Source: Flavobacterium shii | GTDB lineage: Bacteria > Bacteroidota > Bacteroidia > Flavobacteriales > Flavobacteriaceae | DNA length: 64,000 bases | Assembly (NCBI RefSeq): GCF_025847235.1 | Contig: NZ_JAOZEW010000006.1 | Span: forward strand, 62,001 to 126,000 | Reading direction: 5' to 3' | In this document: piece after piece, positions 1 to 13,226 of the stretch | Numbering within the stretch: the first letter of the stretch is position 1 | How the letters are laid out: each line of letters opens with the position of its first letter | The notes under the pieces: model-generated | What the model saw: the letters and a program-made list of their open reading frames with translations, nothing else | Database searches by the model: none | Told to the model about the DNA's origin: nothing | Made by a program: the position numbers and the translations under genes

Positions 1-885
1 GATCCAAAACTTTTAAAAAGATTAGTGCCATTGGCAACAAAAGAAGGCTTGAAAGTACATGCCTGGATTATGGCAATGAACAGACCAGGAGATTCAATTG
101 CGCTTCAACATCCGGATTGGTATATGGTGAGCAAAGATGGAAAGTCTTGTTTTGATAATCGCCCGTATGTGGATTATTACCAATGGTTATGTCCAACAAG
201 AAAAGAGTCCAGAGAACACGTATTAGGTTTAGTCGAAGAATTGGCAAAAGTAGATGGAATCGAAAGTGTACACTTAGATTACATTCGTTTTCCGGATATT
301 TTTTTGCCAATAAGTTTACTTCCTAAATATAATTTGGTTCAGGATGAAGAGCTACCTCAGTTTGATTTTTGCTACTGTGATGAATGCACAAAAGCATTTG
401 AAAAAATCCATCATAAAAATCCAAAAAACAGCCACAATACGTCTATTGATATGGAGTGGAAAAACTTTAGATTAAATGCTATAAAAGCTGTTGTTGATGA
501 TGCCTATAAAATTGCCCATAAGTACAATAAAAACTTAACTGCAGCAGTGTTTCCTTATCCAGAAATGGCAGATCACATGGTGCGCCAACGTTGGGATAAA
601 TGGAATATTGATGAAGTATATCCTATGATTTATAATAGTTTTTATGATGAAGAAATTGATTGGGTTGGTTATGCTACTAAACAAGGCGTAACGGATCTTG
701 AAGGCAAAAAAACAAAAATAAATACTGGTATTTATATTCCGGGATTAAAATCGGATAAGGAACTAAAAGAAGCTATTGTATTAGCAAAAGAGAACGGTGC
801 CACAGGAGTTTCATTCTTTGATGGAAATGCTTTGTCGGATAGTAATTTAAAAACCATTGCAGCAACAAAGGCCAGTTTTAAATAA
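1..885 (+). CDS. GHL10-type putative glycoside hydrolase, 5'-truncated by window
   Basis: The reading frame is open from base 1 (DPKLLKRLVPL...), so the true start lies before the window; a GTG at 25 is only an internal codon. About 294 residues are visible. They resemble the C-terminal part of the GHL10 (family-10-like) TIM-barrel glycosidases: a KVHAWI strand, then HLDYIRFP, which matches the conserved Asp-Tyr-Ile-Arg-Phe-Pro stretch of the family, and near the end the barrel strands EVYPMIYN and GVSFFDG. A CYCDEC cysteine pair sits around residue 125. The substrate of such enzymes is poorly defined. The gene is 87 bp upstream of a GH2 gene on the same strand and is probably the first visible member of PUL 1. 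The family call is from motif memory, not a search. Confidence 0.75.
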   Translation, partial: DPKLLKRLVPLATKEGLKVHAWIMAMNRPGDSIALQHPDWYMVSKDGKSCFDNRPYVDYYQWLCPTRKESREHVLGLVEELAKVDGIESVHLDYIRFPDIFLPISLLPKYNLVQDEELPQFDFCYCDECTKAFEKIHHKNPKNSHNTSIDMEWKNFRLNAIKAVVDDAYKIAHKYNKNLTAAVFPYPEMADHMVRQRWDKWNIDEVYPMIYNSFYDEEIDWVGYATKQGVTDLEGKKTKINTGIYIPGLKSDKELKEAIVLAKENGATGVSFFDGNALSDSNLKTIAATKASFK

Positions 886-942
886 TATTAGGTTTTAAGG
901 TTTTCAACTGAAAAAGTACAGAATATAAGATTCTAAATTTAA

Positions 943-4113
<3,171 letters not shown>

Positions 4114-4119
4114 CATATT

Positions 4120-6441
4120 ATGAGGATATTAAAATCATTTCTTGTCATACTTTTTCTAGCAGTTTTAAGTTCGGGCTATAGCCAAAAAATATACACAGAA
4201 AAGGATATTCAGATTATTCCAAAGCCCGTAAAGGTGGTTATAAATAAAGGGGTATTTGAATTTTCGGGTAAGACGAGGTATGTTGCAAATACCGAATTTC
4301 AAAAAGAAATATCCGAAGCCATAATCCGTAAATTTGAAAAAGCAGCAGGATTTAAACCTGAAATTTCAACTAAGATTCCGCAGCACAATTTTATTCAATT
4401 TAAGGTAGATAAAAACCTGAGTAAAGAAGCATATACATTAGATGTAAATACTAAAAACATAACAATTACTGCTCAGGGAAATGCGGGTTTTATTTATGCA
4501 CTGGAAAGTATTCGACAATTACTTCCGGAAGCTATTGAGAGCAAAAATAGAGTTGCCAATGTAAAGTGGGAAATTCCTAATGTAACGATCAATGATGAAC
4601 CTCGTTTTCAATGGAGGGGATTAATGCTGGATTTATCACGTCATTTTTTTGATAAAAAGTATGTGACAGAAATGATAGACCGTTTGGCAATGCTTAAAAT
4701 GAATGTCTTGCATTTGCATTTGGTCGATGATCAGGGGTGGAGAATGGAAATTAAAAAATACCCAAAATTAACCGAAGTTGGTGCCTGGAGAGTCGATCAG
4801 GAAAACAGAAGCTGGAACGCAAGACTTGCTGTAAATCCTGATGAAAAAGGTACTTACGGAGGATTTTTGACTCAAAAAGAATTAAAAGAAATTGTAAAAT
4901 ATGCTGCAAGCAAAAACATAGAGATTATTCCGGAAATTGAAATGCCGGCACACGTGAGTTCTGCCATTGCATCTTATCCCGAGTTGGCTTGTTTTAACCA
5001 GCGTATAGGTGTTCCATCTGGCGGATTATGGCCTATTACGGATATTTATTGTGCAGGAAAAGAATCTACATTTGAGTTTTTGCAAAATGTAATTGATGAG
5101 GTTATAGCAGTATTTCCTTCTAAATATATTCATATTGGAGGAGATGAGGCAACGAAAACCAATTGGGAAAAATGTCCGCTTTGCCAAAAAAGAATCAAAG
5201 ACGAAGGATTAAAAGATGTCCATGAATTACAGAGTTATTTTGTAAAAAGAATGGAGAAATACATCAATTCAAAGGGGAAAAGACTAATTGGATGGGATGA
5301 GATACTAGAAGGAGGTCTTGCTCCCGAAGCAACAGTAATGAGCTGGAGAGGAACAAAAGGAGGAATCGAAGCTACAGAACAAGGACATGATGTTATTATG
5401 ACGCCAGAATCGCATTGTTATTTTAATTTTTACCAAGGTCCTCAAAACGAAGAACCTTTGGCTTTTGATGCTTATATACCGCTAAGCAAAGTATATGAGT
5501 TTGATCCTGTCGTACCCACGATGACAACTGAGCAAGCAAATCACGTATTAGGAGGTCAGGCTAATTTATGGTCTGAACATTTAGTAGGTCCAAAAGATTC
5601 GGAATATATGATTTTCCCTAGACTGGCGGCTTTATCCGAGACATTATGGAGTACCAAAGAAAGTCGCGATTGGAATGATTTTACAATGAGGTTAACTTCT
5701 CTATTAAAACGATACGATTATCTAGGCATTAACTATGCAAAAAGTGCTTATTTGGTGACTGCATTTTCAACAGCCGATTTAGTCAAAAAACAAATTAATG
5801 TTACTTTAAAAAATGAATTTCCAAATCCAGATATTCGGTATGTTTTGGGGAATAGAAGCATCGACCAAAATGCTGTAAAATATACAAATCCTCTTGAGTT
5901 TAAAGAGACAACTATTTTAAAAGCATCTCTTTTCCAAAATGATAAACCCGTAGGAAGAACATTTACTGATACTATTATATTTCATAAAGCAGTAGGACAT
6001 AAGGTAAACTACCTAACGGCTTATAATGAAAATTATAAAGGAGATGGACCTTTTGGGATGGTAAATGCTATTAGAGGGTCGAAAAATTTTCACGATGGGC
6101 AATGGCAGGCTTGGCTAGTTAATGACATGGAAATTGTTATTGATCTTGAAAAAGAAGAAAGCATAAAGCAAGTAATCATTGGTACGCTGGAAAGTCAGGG
6201 TTCCGGAGTTTTCTTTCCAACACAAATAAAAGTTTTAGTGTCTAAAGATGGTAGCAATTATAGTGAAGTTGGAAAAGTAGATCGTCCATTTGCTGTAAAT
6301 CCAAATTCGGAGCTGAAAGATTTCAAAATCAATTTTGAGAGTCGCAATGCCCGATTTGTAAAAGTAATAGCAACCAACTTAAAGAAAAGCCCAAAAGGGG
6401 AAGATTCCTGGTTATTTGCAGATGAAATTTTAGTTAATTAA
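4120..6441 (+). CDS. Secreted GH20 beta-N-acetylhexosaminidase with C-terminal F5/8-type domain
   Basis: The 773-residue protein starts with a signal peptide (MRILKSFLVILFLAVLSSGYS). Domains are the GH20b-like N-terminal domain (about 35-155), the GH20 TIM barrel (160-520), a short beta domain resembling CHB_HEX_C (550-620) and an F5/8-type C discoidin-like module (645-772). The barrel carries the paired catalytic residues Asp342-Glu343 in HIGGDEATK, where Asp orients the substrate acetamido group and Glu is the acid. FQWRGLMLDLSRHF marks the first barrel strand. It should remove terminal beta-GlcNAc/GalNAc, acting after the neighbouring GH2. Spacing to GH2 is 6 bp, so the two are probably co-transcribed. 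Confidence 0.95.
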   Translation: MRILKSFLVILFLAVLSSGYSQKIYTEKDIQIIPKPVKVVINKGVFEFSGKTRYVANTEFQKEISEAIIRKFEKAAGFKPEISTKIPQHNFIQFKVDKNLSKEAYTLDVNTKNITITAQGNAGFIYALESIRQLLPEAIESKNRVANVKWEIPNVTINDEPRFQWRGLMLDLSRHFFDKKYVTEMIDRLAMLKMNVLHLHLVDDQGWRMEIKKYPKLTEVGAWRVDQENRSWNARLAVNPDEKGTYGGFLTQKELKEIVKYAASKNIEIIPEIEMPAHVSSAIASYPELACFNQRIGVPSGGLWPITDIYCAGKESTFEFLQNVIDEVIAVFPSKYIHIGGDEATKTNWEKCPLCQKRIKDEGLKDVHELQSYFVKRMEKYINSKGKRLIGWDEILEGGLAPEATVMSWRGTKGGIEATEQGHDVIMTPESHCYFNFYQGPQNEEPLAFDAYIPLSKVYEFDPVVPTMTTEQANHVLGGQANLWSEHLVGPKDSEYMIFPRLAALSETLWSTKESRDWNDFTMRLTSLLKRYDYLGINYAKSAYLVTAFSTADLVKKQINVTLKNEFPNPDIRYVLGNRSIDQNAVKYTNPLEFKETTILKASLFQNDKPVGRTFTDTIIFHKAVGHKVNYLTAYNENYKGDGPFGMVNAIRGSKNFHDGQWQAWLVNDMEIVIDLEKEESIKQVIIGTLESQGSGVFFPTQIKVLVSKDGSNYSEVGKVDRPFAVNPNSELKDFKINFESRNARFVKVIATNLKKSPKGEDSWLFADEILVN

Positions 6442-6492
6442 ATCCCTTTGATGCAATTTTTATAACATATATAGACATAGATTTTTAGCAGC

Positions 6493-6507
6493 AGCTTTGA
6501 CAAAGCT
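6493..6507. repeat. 15-bp palindrome between GH20 and GH29 genes
   Basis: AGCTTTG-a-CAAAGCT is a perfect inverted repeat with 7-bp arms in the 124-bp gap between the GH20 and GH29 genes. No T-tract follows, so it is not a classical terminator. It could be a protein-binding site or a remnant of a dispersed repeat. Confidence 0.4.
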
Positions 6508-6565
6508 CTCGGAACCGATTTTTTTCAAATTATAACCAAAAACAAAACCATAAAATAGAATAAAA

Positions 6566-8050
6566 ATGAAAAGAGGACTATTTATAATCGCAATTTTATT
6601 TTCAGTTCAAATGTTTTCTCAGGCCATTTATGAGGAGGAACGTTATGTACCGGAAACAGATCCATTGGTATTGAAAAACCTGGACGAATGGCAAGGAAAA
6701 AAGTTTGGATTGTTAATGCATTGGGGTACTTACAGCGAATGGGGAATTGTAGAATCCTGGTCGATATGTCCGGAAGATTATGGATGGTGTGAGCGTAAAA
6801 AAGGAAGTAATCCTGCCAATTATAATCAATATGTAAAGGATTATGAAGGTCTTAAAAAAACATTCAATCCAGTTAAGTTTGATCCTGCTAAATGGGCAAA
6901 AGCGGCGAAAGATGCAGGGATGAAATATATGGTTTTTACAACAAAACACCATGATGGATTTTCTATGTTTGACACCAAATACAGCGATTATAAAGTAACA
7001 GATAAAGGATGTGCTTTTAGTAGTAATCCGAAAGCAAATATTACCAAAGAAGTTTTTGATGCTTTTAGAAAAGAAAATTTATCGATTGGAGCTTATTTCT
7101 CTAAGCCAGATTGGCACAATGAAAATTACTGGGATCCATATTTCCCTCCTTTTGACAGAAATGTAAATTATGATCCGGCTCTTTATCCTGAAAAATGGAA
7201 AAAATATGTTGATTTTACGCACAACCAAATTTTGGAGTTATTGACAGACTATGGTAAAGTCGATATTTTATGGCTTGATGGAGGCTGGGTTAAAAAAAGC
7301 GATAAGGAAAATATAAAAGAAAATTATGCAGAGAAGTTTGCAGAGAACGAATCCGGAAATGGATTTATAAAACACCGAATAGTTGATCAGGATGTTAAAA
7401 TGGATGAACTGGTTGTCGAAGCACGCCAGAAACAACCGGGATTAATTGTTGTAGATCGTGCAGTTCATGGGAAAAATCAAAATTATTTAACTCCGGAAAA
7501 CCGTATTCCCGAAAAAACATTGCCTTATCCTTGGGAATCCTGCATTACTTCGGGAGGAGGATGGTCTTATACTCCGGATGCCAAATACATGACTGGCAGA
7601 GAAGGTATTCATATGCTTGTAGATGTTGTTGCCAAAGGAGGGAATTTATTATTGAACGTTGCACCAAGCCCAGAGGGAGAATGGCAACAAGGCGCTTACG
7701 ATTTATTGGCACAATTTGGAGCATGGATGAAAGTAAATAGTACTGCTATTTATAACACAAAACCTATAGCGCCTTTTAAAGAAGATAATATTTGTATGAC
7801 TCAAAATAAAGTGGGGAATGTTTTCCTGTTTTATTTGGCTAAAAAGGGAGAGGACAAAATCCCATCAGAAGTTGTTGTAAAATCTATTAGTCCTAAAAAA
7901 GGAACTAAAATTACAATGCTGGGTTCTAAAACACAATTGAAATGGACAAAACTAGATAAAGGTTTTAAAGTTATAATTCCGGAAAGTTTAAGAAATAATT
8001 TACCATCAAAAGAAGCCTGGACATTAAAAATTGAAGCGATTAACAGATAG
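6566..8050 (+). CDS. Secreted GH29 alpha-L-fucosidase
   Basis: The 494-residue protein has a signal peptide (MKRGLFIIAILFSVQMFSQA). The family hallmarks are the N-terminal WQGKKFGLLMHWGTYSEWG strand, TTKHHDGFSMFDTKYSDY, and VDILWLDGGW containing the nucleophile Asp238. The GH29 barrel takes up about residues 40-390 and a small beta-sandwich the rest. It should hydrolyse alpha-L-fucosides in the periplasm. The acid/base residue of GH29 is poorly conserved and is not assigned. The gene ends at 8050, directly before the GH92 start, so translational coupling is likely. Fucose removal fits a glycoprotein-directed PUL. Confidence 0.95.
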   Translation: MKRGLFIIAILFSVQMFSQAIYEEERYVPETDPLVLKNLDEWQGKKFGLLMHWGTYSEWGIVESWSICPEDYGWCERKKGSNPANYNQYVKDYEGLKKTFNPVKFDPAKWAKAAKDAGMKYMVFTTKHHDGFSMFDTKYSDYKVTDKGCAFSSNPKANITKEVFDAFRKENLSIGAYFSKPDWHNENYWDPYFPPFDRNVNYDPALYPEKWKKYVDFTHNQILELLTDYGKVDILWLDGGWVKKSDKENIKENYAEKFAENESGNGFIKHRIVDQDVKMDELVVEARQKQPGLIVVDRAVHGKNQNYLTPENRIPEKTLPYPWESCITSGGGWSYTPDAKYMTGREGIHMLVDVVAKGGNLLLNVAPSPEGEWQQGAYDLLAQFGAWMKVNSTAIYNTKPIAPFKEDNICMTQNKVGNVFLFYLAKKGEDKIPSEVVVKSISPKKGTKITMLGSKTQLKWTKLDKGFKVIIPESLRNNLPSKEAWTLKIEAINR

Positions 8051-8060
8051 AAAATTAACT

Positions 8061-10304
8061 ATGATTTTTAATAAAAGGATAACAATAGGAACAGCATGTT
8101 TTTTTTACATGCTGTTTTTTAGCTTAACTATTTTTGCACAACAACCGGCAGATTATGTAAATCCATTTATAGGAACTTCCAATTATGGTGCTACTTTTCC
8201 TGGTCCCATTGCACCTAGAGGAATGGCAAGTGTAAGCCCGTTTAATGTAGCGGGTTCTCAAAATTTACCATTAGAAAAAGACAGTCGCTGGTTGTCGAAT
8301 CCGTATGTAAATGAGAATAAATTTCTAACAGGGTTTAGTCAGGTAAATTTAAGTGGTGTAGGTTGTCCGGAATTGGGTGTGATACTACTCATGCCAACAA
8401 CAGGAACTGTAGAAACAAATCATTTAAAATATGGTTCGACTTACAGAAACGAAGTTGCAAGAGCAGGTTATTATAGTACAAACATTGATAAGTATAATGT
8501 TAAAGCAGAGTTTACAGCATCCAAAAGAGTTGGTGTAAGCAGGTTGACTTTTCCCAAAGGGCAATCTAATATTTTATTAAATCTTGGTTTAGGCTTAACC
8601 AATGAAGAGGGAGCTATGGTAAAAATAGTGTCTTCTACCGAGATTGAAGGGATACGTTCTGTAGGTTCATTTTGTTACAATAGTCCGGAAGCAGCTTACC
8701 CGATATATTTTGTTGCCAAATTTTCAAAACCGGCGGATCAATTTGGAGTTTGGAAAAAGCCATCAAAATATAGCGGTGTCGAAGCGCAATGGATGAATTA
8801 TAACGGGAAAACAAGAATGATGGATAATACGACCAAGATGGTTGTAGGGGATAGCATCGGAACTTATTTCACTTATAAATTTGAGAAAACAGAAACTGTA
8901 GAGGTTAAAATCGGAGTTTCGTATGTGAGTATCGAAAATGCCCGTGAAAATCTGGAAAAAGAAACTGGAAATAAATCATTTGATGCTGTTTATGATGAAA
9001 CATACAAACAATGGAATGATGTGCTTTCCAAAATTAGTGTTGAAGGAGGTTCAAAAGAAGATAAAATCATTTTTTATACTGCTTTGTATCATACCCTGAT
9101 TCATCCTAATACCTTAAATGATTTTAATGGTGAATATCCTGAAATAAAAACAGGGAAAATAGGTAAAACTACAGGAACACGCTACACTGTATTCTCGCTT
9201 TGGGATACCTATAGGAATTTACATCAGTTAATGTCCCTGACTTATCCGGAGCAGCAATCGAATATGGTTAAAAGTATGTTGGAGATGTATGATGAAAATG
9301 GTTGGTTGCCAAAATGGGAATTAAATTCTACAGAAACATTCACAATGGTTGGAGATCCTGCCAGTATTGTTATTGCAGATACGTACTTAAAAGGGATTCG
9401 GGATTTTGATGTACAAAAAGCATATAGAGCGATGCTGAAAGGTGCCGATCAAATAGAGGATAATCCGTTGCGTCCCGGACTTCAGGATTACATTGAAAAA
9501 GGTTTTTTAACGACCAAAGACAGAGGACCAGTTTCTACAACGCAAGAATACAATGCATCCGATTATTCTATTTCACTTTTGGCGAAAGCTTTGGGCAAAA
9601 AAGAAGACTATTTACGTTTTAAAAACCGCTCGCTTTCCTACCGAAAATTATTTGATAAAAACTTAAAATTGCTTCGTCCAAGAACCTCCGATGAGAAATG
9701 GTACGAACCATTTGATCCTGCATCGGGAGCAAACTTTGAAGAAAACGTTGGTTTTATTGAGGGTAATGCATGGCAATATGCTTTTATGGTACCACATGAT
9801 ATGAAAGGACTTATAAAATTAATGGGTGGAGATAAACCTTTTGCAAATCAATTACAAAAAGTATTCGACATCAAGCAGTTTGATATGGCAAATGAGCCAG
9901 ATATTGCCTATCCTTTTTTGTTTAATTATATAAAAGACGACGAATGGAAAAGTCAGGAACTGGTTAAGAAATTAGTTAAGGAATACTTCCAAAATAAACC
10001 GGACGGATTACCTGGAAATGATGATACAGGAACGATGTCGGCATGGCTAGTTTATGCTATGATGGGGATATATCCCATATCTCCGGGAGATCCTGTTTAT
10101 ACGATTACAACGCCAATGTTTGATAAAATAACGATTCAATTGGATTCTAAATATTATAAAAATAAAAGTATTGTCATTGAACGGGAAGTTAATAATGATG
10201 GTAAAATAAAGAAAATCCAATTAAACGGGAAAACGCATGATAGTTTTTTTATCTCTCATGATGCGTTGGTAAATGGAACAACATTAAAAGTGATTCAAAA
10301 TTAA
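8061..10304 (+). CDS. Secreted GH92 alpha-mannosidase (exo-acting), copy 1
   Basis: I choose the ATG at 8061 (747 residues). It gives a normal signal peptide (MIFNKRITIGTACFFYMLFF...) and clears the GH29 stop at 8050; an in-frame ATG at 8031 would add ten charged residues and overlap GH29. Canonical GH92 signatures are present: ADYVNPFIGT at the mature N-terminus, EGNAWQY with the general-acid Glu (567), ANEPDI, and GNDDTGTMSAW with the base Asp pair (654/655). GH92 enzymes are calcium-dependent inverting exo-alpha-mannosidases acting mostly on alpha-1,2/1,3/1,4/1,6-mannosides. Placed with GH20 and GH29, it would trim the mannose core of N-glycans. Confidence 0.93.
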   Translation: MIFNKRITIGTACFFYMLFFSLTIFAQQPADYVNPFIGTSNYGATFPGPIAPRGMASVSPFNVAGSQNLPLEKDSRWLSNPYVNENKFLTGFSQVNLSGVGCPELGVILLMPTTGTVETNHLKYGSTYRNEVARAGYYSTNIDKYNVKAEFTASKRVGVSRLTFPKGQSNILLNLGLGLTNEEGAMVKIVSSTEIEGIRSVGSFCYNSPEAAYPIYFVAKFSKPADQFGVWKKPSKYSGVEAQWMNYNGKTRMMDNTTKMVVGDSIGTYFTYKFEKTETVEVKIGVSYVSIENARENLEKETGNKSFDAVYDETYKQWNDVLSKISVEGGSKEDKIIFYTALYHTLIHPNTLNDFNGEYPEIKTGKIGKTTGTRYTVFSLWDTYRNLHQLMSLTYPEQQSNMVKSMLEMYDENGWLPKWELNSTETFTMVGDPASIVIADTYLKGIRDFDVQKAYRAMLKGADQIEDNPLRPGLQDYIEKGFLTTKDRGPVSTTQEYNASDYSISLLAKALGKKEDYLRFKNRSLSYRKLFDKNLKLLRPRTSDEKWYEPFDPASGANFEENVGFIEGNAWQYAFMVPHDMKGLIKLMGGDKPFANQLQKVFDIKQFDMANEPDIAYPFLFNYIKDDEWKSQELVKKLVKEYFQNKPDGLPGNDDTGTMSAWLVYAMMGIYPISPGDPVYTITTPMFDKITIQLDSKYYKNKSIVIEREVNNDGKIKKIQLNGKTHDSFFISHDALVNGTTLKVIQN

Positions 10305-10316
10305 AAACACATACTT

Positions 10317-12977
10317 ATGATACGATTAAGAATGAAAAAAGCAGCCATAATTGTACTAATGACTTTAGGTTTCTTTAATCTGGGCTTTACGCAAAAGAAA
10401 TATCCTTATCAAAATCCCAAATTACCGGTTGAAGACAGAGTAAAAGACTTGCTGGGGAGAATGAGTCTGGAAGAAAAAGTACGCCAAATGGATATGTATA
10501 AAGGGGAATACTTTAAGGATAAAGAAGATTTTTCTAAAACTAAGGCAGATGCTAAAATTGGAACTTTGGGAATAGGCGCTATTCATGATATCTATCCTCG
10601 TTCGGCAAAAATGATTAATGATCTTCAGAGTGATGTTGTTAAAAAAAGCAGGTGGGGCATTCCAGCACTTATTATGTGCGAGATGTTGCATGGTTACCTT
10701 GATGAAGGAAGCACTGCTTTTCCTATGAGTATTGGTTTAGGAGCTACGTGGGATACCAATCTTATGGGTAGAGTTGGACAGGCAATAGGTACCGAAGCCA
10801 GAGCTCATGGCGTTCATTTTGGTTTAGGACCTAATCTTGATGTAGGTCGTGAACCACGTTGGGGAAGAGTTGCCGAGACATTTGGAGAAGATGTATATCT
10901 GGTTGGAGAAATCGGAGTTGCGATGATAAAAGGAATGCAAGGGGAGAGCTTGGTTTCCGACCGTTCTATTATTGCCGAACCAAAGCATTTTGCTGTACAC
11001 GGTATTCCGCAAGCAGGAGGAAACTCATCGCCTGTACTTGTAGGAGAACGCTCGGCACGGGAAGATTTCTTACCATCATTTGAAAAAGCATTTAAAAAAG
11101 GAGGCGCATTAGGAACCATGTGTGCTTATTCTGAACTGGATGGTATTCCTTGTGCCGCAAATCATTGGTTATTAACAGACGTACTTAGAAATGAATGGGG
11201 GTATAAAGGAATTGTAGTTTCAGATTTGGGCGCTATTAAATATCTTCAGGTAACACATTACGTTGCAGACTCTCCAAAAGAAAGTATCAGACAAGCAGTT
11301 TCTGCAGGTGTTGACATGCAGTTTTATGATTTTACAAATGAGTTTTGGCAACAAACAGTAATTGATCTTGTTAATGAGAAAAAATTAAAAACAGAAGATA
11401 TCGACCGTGCTGCAGGTGGAGTTTTAAGGCTTAAGTTTTTGTTAGGCTTATTCGAGAATCCATACACAGATAAAAATTTGATAAAAGAGCGTTTCCATTC
11501 TAAGGAAAATCAGGATTTGGCATTAGAAGCCGGTCGTAAATCGATTGTTTTATTAAAAAACGAAAACAATGCTTTACCCTTAAATAAGGATATCAAAACA
11601 ATTGCAGTTATTGGTCCAAATGCCAATGCTTCGAGATTAGGAGGATATTCGGTAAAAAATAAAGTTGGAACTACTGTTCTAGAAGGTGTTAAGCAAGTTG
11701 TTGGTACAAAAACAAATGTGCTTTATGAAGAAGGTGTGCCATTAATAGTTATAGGACAGGTTATTCCAACAAAATTTTTATTCACGCCCGATGAATCTAA
11801 AAATGGATTAAAAGGGGAATATTTCAATAACCGAAATTTAGAAGGGAATCCTGCTTTAACACGTATCGATAGTCAGTTGGAATTTGATTGGCCTTGGTCT
11901 CCTGGTGATGGTGTTAATGATGATGATTTCTCCATTCGCTGGACAGGTTATATAAAATCTGATAAATCATTTGATGGCTGGATAGGTTTAAGTTCCGATG
12001 ATGGGATAAGAATGTGGATCGATGATCAATTGGTTATAGATAATTGGGCAAAAGGAGCGACAAATATCGTTACTACTCCAAAGAATATCGAAGCAGGAAA
12101 AAAATATAAAGTTCGCATAGAAATGTGGGAAGGAGGCTGGGGAGCCCGAGCACACTTGCGTTGGAATCTGGAAAAGGTGAATTTTCAACCTGCCATTGAT
12201 ATTGCCAAAAAAGCAGATGTTGCCATTGTTGTTTTAGGAGAATCGAATGAGCTGGTAGAAGAAAACAGAGATGTAGCTACTTTGGATTTACATGGTATGC
12301 AACAAGAACTTATCGAAGCGATTAAACAAACAGGAACTCCTGTAGTTTGTGTGTTGTTAAACGGGCGTCCGCTTTCAACAAACTGGATTAGTGAAAATAT
12401 TCCTGCCGTTATTGAAGCTTGGTTCCCTGGAGAAGCAGGCGGAAAGGCTGTAGCCGATGTTTTATTTGGAGATTATAATCCGGCAGGAAGACTTCCTGTT
12501 ACAGTTCCTAAATCGGTTGGACAATTGCCTATTTATTATAACCAGAAACCATCGGCAATACACAGGTACGTATCCGAGAGCGAAAATCCGTTGTACACAT
12601 TTGGCTATGGATTGAGTTATACCACATTCGAGTATTCGAATCTAACCTTAAATACCAAAGAAATAAAACCCGACGACGAAGTAAAAGTAAGTGTAGCTGT
12701 TAAAAACACAGGTAATTATGATGGGGATGAGGTAGTACAATTGTATATCAATGATGTTTACAGTAGCGTAACCACACCATTAAAAACGTTAAAAGGTTTT
12801 AAAAGAATATTTATCAAAAAAGGAGAAACAAAACAAGTAGAATTTACATTAACTCCTGATGATCTTGCTATTTGGAACAGAGAAATGAAAAAAGTGGTAG
12901 AACCGGGTGATTTTGAAGTTATGGTAGGAGGTAACTCTACCGATTTGCAAAAAGTTAGTTTTAGGGTTGTAGATTGA
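10317..12977 (+). CDS. Secreted GH3 beta-glycosidase with PA14 insertion
   Basis: The protein has 886 residues from 10317; the ATG at 10332 (MKKAAIIVLMTLGFFNLGFT) is a plausible alternative giving a cleaner signal peptide. Order: GH3 N-terminal barrel (about 45-380), GH3 C-terminal alpha/beta domain split by a PA14 carbohydrate-binding module (about 496-618), and a fibronectin-III-like tail (about 790-880). The nucleophile is Asp303 in GIVVSDLGA. The acid/base residue is not confidently placed. The PA14 insertion between the second-domain halves is a known GH3 architecture. Activity is probably beta-glucosidase or beta-xylosidase-like; specificity cannot be read from sequence. It lies 12 bp after GH92, in the same operon. 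Confidence 0.92.
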   Translation: MIRLRMKKAAIIVLMTLGFFNLGFTQKKYPYQNPKLPVEDRVKDLLGRMSLEEKVRQMDMYKGEYFKDKEDFSKTKADAKIGTLGIGAIHDIYPRSAKMINDLQSDVVKKSRWGIPALIMCEMLHGYLDEGSTAFPMSIGLGATWDTNLMGRVGQAIGTEARAHGVHFGLGPNLDVGREPRWGRVAETFGEDVYLVGEIGVAMIKGMQGESLVSDRSIIAEPKHFAVHGIPQAGGNSSPVLVGERSAREDFLPSFEKAFKKGGALGTMCAYSELDGIPCAANHWLLTDVLRNEWGYKGIVVSDLGAIKYLQVTHYVADSPKESIRQAVSAGVDMQFYDFTNEFWQQTVIDLVNEKKLKTEDIDRAAGGVLRLKFLLGLFENPYTDKNLIKERFHSKENQDLALEAGRKSIVLLKNENNALPLNKDIKTIAVIGPNANASRLGGYSVKNKVGTTVLEGVKQVVGTKTNVLYEEGVPLIVIGQVIPTKFLFTPDESKNGLKGEYFNNRNLEGNPALTRIDSQLEFDWPWSPGDGVNDDDFSIRWTGYIKSDKSFDGWIGLSSDDGIRMWIDDQLVIDNWAKGATNIVTTPKNIEAGKKYKVRIEMWEGGWGARAHLRWNLEKVNFQPAIDIAKKADVAIVVLGESNELVEENRDVATLDLHGMQQELIEAIKQTGTPVVCVLLNGRPLSTNWISENIPAVIEAWFPGEAGGKAVADVLFGDYNPAGRLPVTVPKSVGQLPIYYNQKPSAIHRYVSESENPLYTFGYGLSYTTFEYSNLTLNTKEIKPDDEVKVSVAVKNTGNYDGDEVVQLYINDVYSSVTTPLKTLKGFKRIFIKKGETKQVEFTLTPDDLAIWNREMKKVVEPGDFEVMVGGNSTDLQKVSFRVVD

Positions 12978-12988
12978 TTATAGAATAA

Positions 12989-13022
12989 TTGGTTTTTTAG
13001 TGTATAGCTTGTTATATGTTTG
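12989..13022 (+). promoter_or_regulatory. Candidate Bacteroidota-type promoter before SusC 1
   Basis: TTG at 12989-12991 and TATGTTTG at 13015-13022, a match to the TAnnTTTG -7 element, are separated by 23 bp. Transcription would start about 200 bp before the SusC start and give a long leader. The 249-bp gap has no other structure that I recognise. Confidence 0.35.
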
Positions 13023-13226
13023 GTAAATTAATAAATGAGCTGTATTAATATCATGTTAGTAGCAAAAAAACGATGATTTTGATTACAAAAGCTTTGGTTT
13101 CAAACTCTTATAATGTTAAAGTTTGACCAACACCTTTTCAAAATTGTCATTTGTCGAAATAATGATTTAGTTAATAAAATGGATCCATAAATTTAACATG
13201 TTATTAACTCAAAAACCAAATTAACT

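Noticed and set aside
10814..11119. Minus-strand ORF of 101 codons inside the GH3 gene
   Set aside because: It lies wholly in the conserved GH3 barrel and shows no start context or domain; it is a coding shadow.
13163..13210. TCCAT at 13184 before SusC 1 as a further HTCS operator
   Set aside because: There is no TCCAT-like half-site 21 bp upstream and no -7 element 26 bp downstream.
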